NCBI GenBank assembly: GCA_045543675.1
Contig: JAZPXM010000109.1
Coordinates: 1 to 23,823 of the forward strand
Origin: URNF01 sp045543675
GTDB taxonomy: Bacteria; Bacillota; Clostridia; Oscillospirales; Acutalibacteraceae
DNA: 23,823 nt
Direction: 5' to 3'
Position numbers and translations under genes: made by a program. Each line of letters opens with the position of its first letter. The first letter of the stretch is position 1. Shown piece by piece: positions 14,596 to 22,655 of this stretch. The notes under the pieces are model-generated. The model did not search any database. It saw only the letters and a program-made list of their open reading frames with translations, and was not told where the DNA came from.

Positions 14596-14624
14596 TTGAC
14601 ATGGTCGGTAGATCATTTTATACT
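14596..14624 (+). promoter_or_regulatory. Promoter of the third AraC gene
   Basis: A consensus TTGACA (14596-14601), 17-base spacer and TATACT (14619-14624). Transcription would start near 14631, which rules out the upstream TTG at 14586 as start codon and supports the ATG at 14649. Confidence 0.8.
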
Positions 14625-14648
14625 GTGATCAAAAAGGGGGGATGCCGC

Positions 14649-15464
14649 ATGGAACAAAACATCTGCCATTTTATACCGTTTCATAAAGATACACACTCTA
14701 TTCATACAATACATTTTGTATTTGAAACAAAGCCGCAACCGTATGACCGCCTAAAATCGGAATCGGTGTATAAGATGTATTACGTTTGCAGCGGACAAGG
14801 GTATATTCACACCCCCGGGAAAATCACCCCGTTAACGCAGGGAGATATCTTTTTCACGTTTCCCGCCGCTTCGTTCGCCATAGAATCAAAAGAAAATTTT
14901 ACGTATATGTATATCAGTTTTGTCGGCCTTCGCGGAAATATGATTATGGAGAGTTTGCATATTAACAGTAACAACTTTCTGTTTCATCAAGCAGATGAAG
15001 TGCAAAACTTTTGGGAAAAAGGCATTTTAGCAGATTCAAAAATGACGGAGTTAATGAGTGAGTCTGTTTTACTGTATACCTTCTCGTTTTTAGGAAACAG
15101 ACTGCTGTCTGACAATGATAGACCCAAACAGCAACACAGTGTTGATCTGATCAAAAAATATCTGGACGATCATTTTACCGACCATGATCTTTCATTGGAA
15201 CATATGAGCCGAGAATTGTCTTACAACAAGAAATATATATCGCACGTGTTCAAAAAGCACCTTGGAATAGGCGTGATTGAATATCTGCATACCGTGCGTA
15301 TACAGAATGCATGTACAATGATAGAGCAAGGTTTTACCAGCGTAACGGATATTGCCGACAGATGCGGCTATGCGGATACACAGTATTTCTCAAAAATTTT
15401 CAAAACCAAAATGGGCGTTGTACCGACACAACATATCAAAAACCTACAGGCCGACAAAAGATAA
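14649..15464 (+). CDS. AraC-family transcriptional regulator (module 3)
   Basis: The 271-residue protein has an N-terminal cupin-like sensor (about 40-95, with GQGYIHTPGKIT and GDIFFTFPAASF) and a C-terminal AraC double helix-turn-helix (about 162-265, with LSLEHMSRELSYNKKYISHVFKK and CGYADTQYFSKIFK). It is divergent from the Gfo/Idh, transporter and methyltransferase operon and most likely controls it. The frame extends back to TTG 14586, but the promoter lies inside that extension and a strong AGGGGGG site precedes ATG 14649 by seven bases, so the later start is used. The stop overlaps the stem of its terminator. The ligand is unknown. Confidence 0.93.
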   Translation: MEQNICHFIPFHKDTHSIHTIHFVFETKPQPYDRLKSESVYKMYYVCSGQGYIHTPGKITPLTQGDIFFTFPAASFAIESKENFTYMYISFVGLRGNMIMESLHINSNNFLFHQADEVQNFWEKGILADSKMTELMSESVLLYTFSFLGNRLLSDNDRPKQQHSVDLIKKYLDDHFTDHDLSLEHMSRELSYNKKYISHVFKKHLGIGVIEYLHTVRIQNACTMIEQGFTSVTDIADRCGYADTQYFSKIFKTKMGVVPTQHIKNLQADKR

Positions 15465-15491
15465 AGCGGAGTGATTTTCACTCCGCTTTTT
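15463..15491 (+). terminator. Rho-independent terminator after the third AraC gene
   Basis: A 12-bp perfect stem (15463-15474 with 15478-15489) with a TTT loop, then a T run. The arms AAAGCGGAGTGA and TCACTCCGCTTT are nearly the same as in the terminator at 3342-3379. Confidence 0.85.
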
Positions 15492-15542
15492 CAGTCTATG
15501 CCGTATTTATTATCCGCCGCTCGTCGCTTGCGTCGCTGTTTT

Positions 15543-16514
15543 TTATCGTCTTCTGAATAGTCTAAACCGTCTGTTTGGGGGCGTGCAGGCGTCTTTTTCC
15601 GATTTTTTCTTTCCGTTGACACGGAGAAAGCCCACCGCCCAGCAGAGCAGCAAAAGCAATGCAAAGCACAAAAACATCATAAGATTATGACCGATATCCA
15701 TTTCTTGCAAAAGTACCAAGGACAAGAAGAACAAGGTCAAAGGAATCAAAGAATAGGTCAACGACTCCAGCAATTCCCGCAATGCCAACAAGTAGGTGCT
15801 GGCAATGACGTATCCCACTATCACAAATAGCGGAATAGCCACGATCCACACCAATACATTGACCACGGGAATCTCACTGCACGCCGCCGTAAAGGAACGG
15901 CACCAGGTAACCAACGTAACCGGCAACCGATAGACAACCGATGGAATAATATACAAAAAGCAGGTGCAAAACCCCGTAAATATCAAGTCGTATACCGCCG
16001 TCACCGCACCGTCGGTCGTTTTTGCATTGCGTTCCATAAATTCAACGGATAACACACTAAGCAACGCTAATTGCAATAACGCTTCGTAAGCAAACGGCTC
16101 TTCCATCATAATTTCAAACAAGGCAAAAATCGGAAGATTCAATACGATATCTTCGCTCAAACTTGTACCTTCCTGCACTACCAAACACACAAAAAATGTG
16201 ACCACCGTGAACAACAAGCAAAATACCATAAACAGGATTTTCCACAAGCCGCCGAACGGTCTAAGCGCCGCCCTGTCGTCCAAAGCGTCTATTTTTTGTA
16301 TCCATTTCATACGCCCCAAATGCCGACTTCTGACGTGATGCATACCGTTTGTCAGGTGTTGCTGTAACCACGCAAATGGTTTGAACACCTTATCCGCGAC
16401 CCACGATACCGCACGGGAGCACGGCGAAAGCAACCGCCTTGCAATAATCCGTTCAAGACAGATGACCACAACAGCAACAATGCCGAACAAAAGCAATTCT
16501 TCGGGTTCCCCCAC
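15543..16514 (-). CDS. Unknown multi-spanning membrane protein
   Basis: I do not recognise this 323-residue protein. It has an N-terminal membrane helix (about 5-25), a basic stretch of about 65 residues rich in Arg, His and Lys that is probably cytoplasmic, then six or more hydrophobic segments and a very basic tail ending RRFRLFRRR. The frame runs 20 codons further upstream to 16574, but that extension covers a promoter. GTG at 16514 is the start because AAAGGGGGAG lies six bases before it. The gene stands alone on the minus strand, divergent from the WecA/TagO-like gene, and its end lies about 50 bases from the third AraC terminator. A role in the cell envelope is only a guess from its neighbour. 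Confidence 0.78.
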   Translation of the reverse strand: MGEPEELLLFGIVAVVVICLERIIARRLLSPCSRAVSWVADKVFKPFAWLQQHLTNGMHHVRSRHLGRMKWIQKIDALDDRAALRPFGGLWKILFMVFCLLFTVVTFFVCLVVQEGTSLSEDIVLNLPIFALFEIMMEEPFAYEALLQLALLSVLSVEFMERNAKTTDGAVTAVYDLIFTGFCTCFLYIIPSVVYRLPVTLVTWCRSFTAACSEIPVVNVLVWIVAIPLFVIVGYVIASTYLLALRELLESLTYSLIPLTLFFLSLVLLQEMDIGHNLMMFLCFALLLLLCWAVGFLRVNGKKKSEKDACTPPNRRFRLFRRR

Positions 16515-16541
16515 GATATACTCCCCCTTTGCATTGAAACG

Positions 16542-16570
16542 ATTGTAACAAATATCGACAACAAAAGCAA
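16542..16570 (-). promoter_or_regulatory. Promoter of the unknown membrane protein gene
   Basis: TTGCTT (16570-16565 read on minus), a 17-base spacer and TACAAT (16547-16542), which would start transcription about 20 bases before the GTG start at 16514. Confidence 0.6.
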
Positions 16571-16595
16571 GCACATTGTCGTTTAAAACCGATAC

Positions 16596-16624
16596 TTGAA
16601 AAAAATGTTAGTATGTGTTAAAAT
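16596..16624 (+). promoter_or_regulatory. Promoter of the WecA/TagO-like gene
   Basis: TTGAAA (16596-16601), a 17-base spacer and TAAAAT (16619-16624), followed by about 40 bases of leader to the ATG at 16671. Confidence 0.65.
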
Positions 16625-16670
16625 ATGGTGAATACTATAGCCAGCCGATGTATAAAAAGGTGGATTGGAT

Positions 16671-17795
16671 ATGAAAGCATATGTCATTTATTGCGTAATA
16701 GCGGCGGTAATGGCCACTGCATTTACCGTGTGTGTCACACCGCTTGTGCGTATTTTAGCCTATAAGATCAAAGCCTTGGACGTGCCGCGCGACGGTCGCC
16801 GTATGCATACCAAAACGACCCCGTTGCTGGGCGGTCTTGGTATTTGGTTCGGTTTCACCATCACCAGCATTCTCTTTTGCGCCATCACCAAGGAATCCAT
16901 CTCAATGTGGGTTGGCGGTACGCTGATGGTGCTTGTCGGCGTGGTAGACGACCGTTTTGACATTCATCCGTTACTGAAATTACTGTTGCAGATCGTGATT
17001 GCAACAAGCACCGTTGTTTTCGGTAACCTGGTCGTCGAAGAAATCAACGTACTCGGCACGGTCATTACGTTCGGGCATACGTTTGGCATCGTGATTTCGG
17101 TGTTTTGGATCGTAGCACTTGTCAATGCCATTAACCTTATCGACGGATTAGACGGTCTTGCTTGCGGTGTTTCTTGCATCGGCTGTGTTGCCATTCTCAT
17201 CATTTCCATTATCTATTCCAACACCTATATGGCGCTGTTTTCCGCCGTGCTCATCGGCACCTGCGCAGGTTTCTTGCCGTACAACTCCCATCCCGCCAAG
17301 ATCTTTATGGGCGATACGGGGTCTATGTTCCTTGGCTATATTTTAGCAATGCTTTCCATTCAGGGTAGCATGAAAATGAATTCCTTACTTGCCCTGCTCA
17401 CCCCTGTTGCCGTGTTCGGCTTGCCGTTTTTGGATACAGCATTCGCGTTTATCCGCAGAATTGCGCACGGCAAAAACCCGTTCCAGGCTGACCGCGGGCA
17501 TCTGCATCATCGCCTGATAGATATGGGTTTCTCGCACAAACAAACCGTTTGGATCATGTATATCATCAGCGCAGCGCTTGGCATTGCCGCTGTTCTGCTC
17601 GCTCTGCGTAACAGAGATCTGGGATTGACGCTTCTCAGCAGACGCCGTCTTGTTTTCTGCTCTATAGGCGTTGTGGTGTCCGGCATTGTGTTGTTTATCG
17701 CGGAATTTATTATCTTCCATAATACCCACATCCGCCGTCACTCCGGATTGGGTCTGCCCCGTGAAGAAAAGGACCAAAAAACAGAAGAACAATAA
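16671..17795 (+). CDS. Polyprenyl-phosphate N-acetylhexosamine-1-phosphate transferase (WecA/TagO/MraY family)
   Basis: The 374-residue membrane protein belongs to glycosyltransferase family 4. It would move an amino-sugar-1-phosphate from a UDP-sugar to undecaprenyl phosphate at the inner face of the membrane, starting a wall polymer such as teichoic acid. About ten or eleven membrane helices are expected. Family motifs are present: GGLGIWFGF near the N-terminus, VVDDRFD with the metal-binding Asp pair, NAINLIDGLDGLA, the FMGDTGSMFLG loop and the HLHHRL motif that separates the WecA/TagO branch. The ATG at 16671 follows AAAAGGTGG by seven bases; TTG 16665 is less likely. It is monocistronic and closed by a terminator shared with the convergent GH125 gene. 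WecA and TagO cannot be told apart from sequence alone. Confidence 0.92.
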   Translation: MKAYVIYCVIAAVMATAFTVCVTPLVRILAYKIKALDVPRDGRRMHTKTTPLLGGLGIWFGFTITSILFCAITKESISMWVGGTLMVLVGVVDDRFDIHPLLKLLLQIVIATSTVVFGNLVVEEINVLGTVITFGHTFGIVISVFWIVALVNAINLIDGLDGLACGVSCIGCVAILIISIIYSNTYMALFSAVLIGTCAGFLPYNSHPAKIFMGDTGSMFLGYILAMLSIQGSMKMNSLLALLTPVAVFGLPFLDTAFAFIRRIAHGKNPFQADRGHLHHRLIDMGFSHKQTVWIMYIISAALGIAAVLLALRNRDLGLTLLSRRRLVFCSIGVVVSGIVLFIAEFIIFHNTHIRRHSGLGLPREEKDQKTEEQ

Positions 17796-17839
17796 AAAAA
17801 TGCGGTACAAGCGAGACACTCGCTTGTACCGCATTTTTT
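17795..17839. terminator. Bidirectional terminator between convergent genes
   Basis: A 21-bp perfect stem (17795-17815 with 17819-17839) has an ACA loop and A or T runs on both sides, so it can stop transcription from either side. It overlaps the stop codons of both the WecA/TagO-like gene and the GH125 gene. Confidence 0.92.
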
Positions 17840-19121
17840 AATCAAACAAACCCTCTTTAATACATTTTTCCACAAATTCGCAGAACAACGTATTGGACCA
17901 CGGGAAAAACGGACGGCGGAATTTCTTCGGGTCGTCACGGTCAAAACATTCGTGCATATAGCCGGTATCCGCATCGGTGGAAACCAACATTTCCAACACT
18001 TCGCGCATTTCGTCTTTATCAGTGGCGGTAAGCCCCTGCATAGACAAGCCGATATGCCAGATATACCCCGTGTATTCGTGGGGACTGCCGATGCCTTTTG
18101 CCGCTTTGCCGACGTAGTAATACGGATTGTCGGTGGACAAAATGAAACGGCGGGTGTTTTCGTACACGTCTTTGAACGCGGGATCGTTAAATCCGATATA
18201 CGGCAGAGAAATCAAACTCGGTACGTTGGCATCGTCCATCAATGCATAGTTGCCCAAACCGTCGGTTTCATACGCAAATATTTTGCCGTACTTTTCGTGT
18301 TCCACAATACCGTAGGTCTTTACACCCTGCATAATCTCTTCGCGCAGTTTGATGATTTCTTCTACCAACGGGTGTGCCGTAAAGGTGTGTTCCAGCATTT
18401 CTTTGGCATAGCCGAGCGACAGATACGCAAATATGTTAGACGGGATACTGTAAGGATACGTATGACCGTCATCCGACGGGCGGAAACCCTGCCAGGTCAT
18501 ACCCGTATAGCCGACGGGCGCACCCAACCCATTATTATGAATGGTGTCATTCTTGCGGTCGGTGGTGCGGAAGAAACGGTAACTGCTCTTTTCAAAGTGA
18601 TACTGTTCGGTTTTCCATACCTCAATAATAATGCGCATAACCGACGCAAACGTATCACCCAGCAAAGAATCGTCGCCTGAAGCTTTCCAATAATGATATA
18701 AAAGGCGAATGGGGTACGCCAAGGAATCAATTTCGTACTTTCTTTCCCAAATCCACGGATTATTGCGCGGCAGGTCTTTCACCATACCCCGTCCGTTGGG
18801 CTGTTCGTTAAACGCATTGGCGTACGGGTCCATTGCAATACAGCGGAACTGCATACGCAAAAGACCGCGGAAAAGTTCTGCCATTTCCGGCTCTTTCGCA
18901 AACGGCAGATACCCCCACATCTGGGTAGAAGAATCGCGCATCCACATAGCAGGAATGTCACCCGCCAACAAGTAACACGAGCCGTCTTTTTGCATAGAAA
19001 TCGTTTTGTCCAACGTGTTGGTATAACAGTTACGATACAAATTTGCCAGTTTTTCAGAGTGTTTTCTTAAAATCCGACAGTTTTTATCAAGATGCCTTTC
19101 AAGTGCTGCTATCTTTTTCAT
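17838..19121 (-). CDS. GH125-family exo-alpha-1,6-mannosidase-like protein
   Basis: The 427-residue protein matches metal-independent GH125 mannosidases in length and in landmark segments: GDIPAMWMRDSSTQ (54-67), DPYANAFNE (98-106), WERKYEIDSLAYPI (125-138), a GFRPSDD acid region (212-218, the likely general acid being Asp217 or Asp218) and the late YMHECFD segment with Glu391 as likely base. It would remove terminal alpha-1,6-mannose from oligosaccharides, for example from N-glycans or yeast mannan. No signal peptide is present, so it works in the cytoplasm on imported sugars. No other mannan gene or transporter lies beside it. GGAGAGGAGG seven bases before the ATG gives a very strong ribosome binding site. 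Confidence 0.93.
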   Translation of the reverse strand: MKKIAALERHLDKNCRILRKHSEKLANLYRNCYTNTLDKTISMQKDGSCYLLAGDIPAMWMRDSSTQMWGYLPFAKEPEMAELFRGLLRMQFRCIAMDPYANAFNEQPNGRGMVKDLPRNNPWIWERKYEIDSLAYPIRLLYHYWKASGDDSLLGDTFASVMRIIIEVWKTEQYHFEKSSYRFFRTTDRKNDTIHNNGLGAPVGYTGMTWQGFRPSDDGHTYPYSIPSNIFAYLSLGYAKEMLEHTFTAHPLVEEIIKLREEIMQGVKTYGIVEHEKYGKIFAYETDGLGNYALMDDANVPSLISLPYIGFNDPAFKDVYENTRRFILSTDNPYYYVGKAAKGIGSPHEYTGYIWHIGLSMQGLTATDKDEMREVLEMLVSTDADTGYMHECFDRDDPKKFRRPFFPWSNTLFCEFVEKCIKEGLFD

Positions 19122-19143
19122 AACCGCGCCTCCTCTCCTGCTT

Positions 19144-19172
19144 ATCCTATCACACGCACATTAAAAAGTAAA
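19144..19172 (-). promoter_or_regulatory. Promoter of the GH125 gene
   Basis: TTTACT (19172-19167 read on minus), a 17-base spacer and TAGGAT (19149-19144), upstream of the strong GGAGAGGAGG ribosome binding site. Confidence 0.5.
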
Positions 19173-19198
19173 TCTATTTTTAATAGAATGCTTTACTT

Positions 19199-19226
19199 TT
19201 TACAAGGGTTGTATTACTATTATATT
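19199..19226 (+). promoter_or_regulatory. Promoter of the YitT/M20 operon
   Basis: TTTACA (19199-19204), a 16-base spacer and TATATT (19221-19226), 30 bases before the ATG at 19257. The region 19122-19256 is AT-rich, contains this and the opposing GH125 promoter, and shows a small hairpin near 19173-19187. Confidence 0.5.
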
Positions 19227-19256
19227 GTTAATATTTGTGTTTCTTGGAGTGATAGT

Positions 19257-20150
19257 ATGCTAAAAAAACAGCAGGCAATCCTGTCTTACGTATGTATCGT
19301 AGCGGTAGCCATTCTGTTGGCGTTTAACTACCAGTTGTTTATTGTGAAAAACAACTTCGCGCCTGCGGGCATTAACGGTATCGCCACCATGATACAGTAC
19401 AAAACAGGATTTAGCATTGCGTATATGTCCATTCTTATCAACGTGCCGTTATGTACCCTTGCCTATTTCCTGCTGGACAAGCAATTCGCCAAGAAAACGC
19501 TGTGTTTTTGTCTTACCTACTCGGGTGTCTACCTGCTTTTACAGAAAATCGGTCTTTCTGCATTCCAATACGATGCGGGCGGACACGATACCATTTTTCC
19601 CGTGATCATCAGCGGCATTTTAGGCGGTGTGGTATATGGGTCGTGCATACGTCTGGGCGCTTGCACCGGCGGCACCGATATTTTCTCGAAATATATCAGC
19701 GAAAAGCGGCCATCCTTAAACTTCTTTTGGGTGACCTTCATCATTAACGCGGTAGTGGCGGTGGCATCTTTCTTCGTATATGCCGCACCCGACGAAACCG
19801 GCGCGCTTTCCTACGATTATAAACCCGTTTGTCTGTGTATTATGTACTGCTTCTTATCCAGTTTTGTAGGCAACTACATTATCCGCGGCACCAAATCGGC
19901 ATATAAATTCACCGTCATCACATCCCATGCAGAAGAAATCAACAATGAGATCTTACATACGTTAAAACACGGTGCCACCCAAATGGCAGCGCTGGGCACC
20001 TACAGCAACGACCAAAAACAGGTGATCATCTGTGTGGTCAACAAACATCAGTTGTCGGATTTCCAGAAAATCTTAAGCAAATACGACGACACCTTCTCCT
20101 TCTCGGAGATGGTCAACGAAACGTACGGCAATTTTAAACATATACGATAG
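19257..20150 (+). CDS. YitT-family membrane protein with C-terminal DUF2179 domain
   Basis: The 297-residue protein has five or six membrane helices in its first about 200 residues (the first at about 7-25) and a soluble C-terminal domain of about 80 residues resembling DUF2179 (TSHAEEINNEIL through VNETYGNFKHI). This is the standard YitT layout in Bacillota. Small-molecule transport has been suggested for the family, but the function is not established. The frame is open back to 19092, crossing the promoter region, so ATG 19257 is chosen; GGAG lies seven bases before it. It is followed after 11 bases by the M20 amidohydrolase, so the two form an operon. Confidence 0.9.
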   Translation: MLKKQQAILSYVCIVAVAILLAFNYQLFIVKNNFAPAGINGIATMIQYKTGFSIAYMSILINVPLCTLAYFLLDKQFAKKTLCFCLTYSGVYLLLQKIGLSAFQYDAGGHDTIFPVIISGILGGVVYGSCIRLGACTGGTDIFSKYISEKRPSLNFFWVTFIINAVVAVASFFVYAAPDETGALSYDYKPVCLCIMYCFLSSFVGNYIIRGTKSAYKFTVITSHAEEINNEILHTLKHGATQMAALGTYSNDQKQVIICVVNKHQLSDFQKILSKYDDTFSFSEMVNETYGNFKHIR

Positions 20151-20161
20151 GAGAGATCGCT

Positions 20162-21574
20162 ATGAGTTACGTACACGATTTAGAAGCCATCATCGCGCAA
20201 CACGCGGACGAAACCACCGCTATCAGCGATAAGATCTGGGGATATGCGGAATCCCGTTTTCAAGAGTACCGTTCTTCCAAGGAAATTGCTGCGTATCTTG
20301 AAACGCAGGGGTTTGAGATCACCTGGAATTTAGGCGATGCCCAAACCGCATTTGTGGCACAATACGGTGCAGGAAAACCCGTCATTGCGTTTTTAGGCGA
20401 ATACGACGCATTAAACGGTCTGTCGCAGTTGGCTGACTGCAACGCACACGCACCGCTTGATACCCCCGACGGTCACGGTTGCGGACACAACCTTTTGGGC
20501 GCAGGTGCTATGGCGGCGGCGGTCGCCATTAAGGACTATATGACAGAAAAAAGTTTGCCCGGCACCATTCGGTTTTACGGTTGTCCCGCCGAAGAAAATG
20601 CGGGTGGCAAAGCGTTTATGGTAAAAGCCGGTTGCTTCGACGATTGCGATATTGCGCTCGCGTGGCATCCTGCCTGGCAAAACAAAATCATTCACACCGG
20701 CTCGCTTGCCAACGTACGCGTATTCTTTACGTTCCACGGCATCTCTGCACACGCGGCGGGCTCTCCGCATTTAGGCAGAAGTGCGTTAGACGCCGTCGAA
20801 CTGATGAACGTCGGTGTTAACTATATGCGCGAGCATATGATTGATGATGCACGTATTCACTACGCTGTCACCAACACGGGCGGCACCGCTCCCAACGTTG
20901 TGCAGTCGGAAGCGCAGGTACTGTATGCTATACGCGCCCCCAAAGTGTCGCAGGTCAAAGAATTGTTTGACCGCGTGTGTAAAGTGGCACAAGGCGCGGC
21001 GTTGATGACCGAAACCACCGTGGACATCAAACAGGTCGCGGCGTACGCCGATTATATTGCTTGTGAACCGATTTTAGAGCGGATGCGGGTACATATGGAC
21101 GCCGCGTTGCCGTTGGAATACACCGCCGACGAATTGGCGTATGCGGCGCAATTCCGCGACGTTATCACCGATCTTGACGGCAAAGAGTTAAAAGAAGCCG
21201 CGAAAAAGTGCGCCAAACTGTGTGACGATGACTTAACCACTGCACCTATCTGGAATTTCCGCGCACCCGACAGCGCTATGAGCGGGTCTACCGACGTAGG
21301 CGATGTCAGTTGGGTGTGCCCCACCGGTCAGTTCTACACGGTCACCAAGGCGGCGGGTACCGCCGCACATTCCTGGCAAATGACCGCACAAGGCAAGAGC
21401 AGTATCGCGTACAAAGGCATGCTCCTTGCCGCAAAAATTATGGCGGCAACCGCCTACGATTTCCTGACCGATCCCGCGCTGGTTGCCAAAGCACGTGAAG
21501 ATTGGCTCGCTTCCCTTGACGGCGAGACCTATCCCGGTCTGTTGCCCAAAGACGCGAAACCCGAACTCTGGTAA
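20162..21574 (+). CDS. M20-family amidohydrolase, AbgB/p-aminobenzoyl-glutamate hydrolase-like
   Basis: The 470-residue protein is an M20 peptidase/amidohydrolase of the AbgB type. It has the metal motifs LGEYDAL (78-84) and HGCGHN (105-110), the EEN segment with the catalytic Glu144, and the late STDVGDVSW segment (376-384) typical of AbgB relatives. These metal-dependent cytoplasmic enzymes split amide bonds of small N-acyl or N-aroyl amino acids such as p-aminobenzoyl-glutamate, or of dipeptides. The YitT-family protein lies 11 bases upstream and could in principle handle a related metabolite. The ATG is preceded by GGAGAG. A hairpin terminator follows the stop within a few bases. The exact substrate is not predictable. 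Confidence 0.92.
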   Translation: MSYVHDLEAIIAQHADETTAISDKIWGYAESRFQEYRSSKEIAAYLETQGFEITWNLGDAQTAFVAQYGAGKPVIAFLGEYDALNGLSQLADCNAHAPLDTPDGHGCGHNLLGAGAMAAAVAIKDYMTEKSLPGTIRFYGCPAEENAGGKAFMVKAGCFDDCDIALAWHPAWQNKIIHTGSLANVRVFFTFHGISAHAAGSPHLGRSALDAVELMNVGVNYMREHMIDDARIHYAVTNTGGTAPNVVQSEAQVLYAIRAPKVSQVKELFDRVCKVAQGAALMTETTVDIKQVAAYADYIACEPILERMRVHMDAALPLEYTADELAYAAQFRDVITDLDGKELKEAAKKCAKLCDDDLTTAPIWNFRAPDSAMSGSTDVGDVSWVCPTGQFYTVTKAAGTAAHSWQMTAQGKSSIAYKGMLLAAKIMAATAYDFLTDPALVAKAREDWLASLDGETYPGLLPKDAKPELW

Positions 21575-21577
21575 TGC

Positions 21578-21608
21578 AAAGCACCGACACGATGTGTCGG
21601 TGCTTTTT
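21578..21608 (+). terminator. Rho-independent terminator after the M20 gene
   Basis: A 13-bp perfect stem (21578-21590 with 21594-21606), GAT loop and T run at 21604-21608. Confidence 0.92.
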
Positions 21609-21609
21609 C

Positions 21610-21629
21610 GTCAAAAGTCGCGTTTTCTC
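21610..21629 (+). repeat. Post-terminator motif, divergent copy 3
   Basis: GTCAAAA, three bases, GCG, then TTTTCTC, directly after the terminator. It resembles the copies at 3368-3404 and 10806-10842 (GTCAAAA, TAT, GC(T/G)G, T run) and sits in the same position. Similarity is short and could be chance. Confidence 0.35.
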
Positions 21630-21658
21630 TTGCCAAACCGTCAAAACCATTGTATAAT
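21630..21658 (+). promoter_or_regulatory. Promoter of the TIR-V4R/asparaginase operon
   Basis: TTGCCA (21630-21635), a 17-base spacer and a perfect TATAAT (21653-21658). Transcription would start near 21665, which excludes the upstream open part of the frame (from 21483) as coding. Confidence 0.8.
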
Positions 21659-21683
21659 ATTGGGAAAGGACGGTGTAGCGTAT

Positions 21684-22646
21684 ATGAAAGATGTATTTGT
21701 CAGTTTTCACACACCCGATCAGGCAGCAGCCGAAAGTATCGTAAAATCGTTGGAAAGCAGCGGTCTTGCTTGCTTTTTTGCGCCGCGCGATATGCCCGGC
21801 GGTTCCCCTTTTAGCGAAGAATTGGTGAAAGAACTCGAAGCCTGCAAAGTATTTCTTCTGGTATTTTCCAAAGAAACCAACAATTCTAAATGGGTGCCGT
21901 TAGAATTGCAAATGGCTTTTGACGGCGCTCCAAACTGTCTTCCTGTCTTTATCGAAGAATGCGAGCCGCAAAAAGCATTTAAGTTACTACTCTCTCCTTT
22001 GCATCACATCAACGCTTTTCCGGAATCCATAGAAACCTATTTTGCGGACATAACAGCGGCCGTAAAACGGTTACTGCCCAAAGAAGACGAAATGGTGATC
22101 CCCACCACTGTATTTCAGTATTTTCCGGAAACGGGTATTATGAAAAACCCTGCGGATAATTTCCGCAACGTCAGTTTCCGCACGGATACGTTTACCAATA
22201 TGATGGGTGGCATCTTTGCAGAAGTTGCCGCTATCACCAGCGAAGAAAAGGCGCAGGAAATTTTCTTTAACACCGGCTATGAAAGCGGCGCGAACTTTGC
22301 TGAACGTATGAGTTCCGCGTGGGGCGACAGCAATGATTTTGATGAAATCGAAAAAATAATAAAAGAATGGTGTGCTTTTGACTCTGCCGTCGGCTGGGGA
22401 AAATTTGAAGCGGATATCAAATTTGATGAAGAAAATGAAACAATTGTGGGCACACTTACTATTATTAAAGCATTTATTGTTGACACTCGACATAAACGTA
22501 AAATATGTTCGTTCATACGCGGCTACTGTACCGGCGTACTGAATACACTGCTTGGCGGCTTGGGCGTAGAACTGGTTTGCAGTTCCTGCCCGTTAGAGAA
22601 AAAGCTCAGCCGCAAATGCGTGTTTGACATCACAATGAAAGGTTGA
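21684..22646 (+). CDS. TIR domain fused to a V4R-like ligand-binding domain
   Basis: The 320-residue protein has two parts. Residues 1 to about 130 form a TIR domain: box 1 VFVSF (4-8), the GLACFFAPRDMPGG box 2 loop (27-40), and SKWVPLEL (68-75) with Glu74 where bacterial TIR enzymes carry the catalytic NADase glutamate. Residues about 165-317 resemble a V4R (4-vinyl reductase) domain: a FFNTGYESGANFAERM helix, then CSFIRGYCTGVLNTLLG and late cysteines 299, 302 and 312 before a closing CVFDI strand. V4R domains bind small, often hydrophobic, ligands. Hence I infer a ligand-gated TIR effector in the cytoplasm. No phage-defence genes are adjacent; an asparaginase follows after nine bases in the same operon. 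The ATG is set by the promoter at 21630-21658. Confidence 0.82.
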   Translation: MKDVFVSFHTPDQAAAESIVKSLESSGLACFFAPRDMPGGSPFSEELVKELEACKVFLLVFSKETNNSKWVPLELQMAFDGAPNCLPVFIEECEPQKAFKLLLSPLHHINAFPESIETYFADITAAVKRLLPKEDEMVIPTTVFQYFPETGIMKNPADNFRNVSFRTDTFTNMMGGIFAEVAAITSEEKAQEIFFNTGYESGANFAERMSSAWGDSNDFDEIEKIIKEWCAFDSAVGWGKFEADIKFDEENETIVGTLTIIKAFIVDTRHKRKICSFIRGYCTGVLNTLLGGLGVELVCSSCPLEKKLSRKCVFDITMKG

Positions 22647-22655
22647 AAACCACCT

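Noticed and set aside
14586..14648. Upstream extension of the third AraC frame
   Set aside because: It contains the TTGACA/TATACT promoter, and a strong ribosome binding site precedes the later ATG.
17952..18680. 242-codon frame on plus
   Set aside because: Antisense to the GH125 gene; no recognisable protein features.
21483..21683. Upstream extension of the TIR-V4R frame
   Set aside because: It overlaps the end of the M20 gene, its terminator and the TTGCCA/TATAAT promoter, so it cannot be part of the protein.
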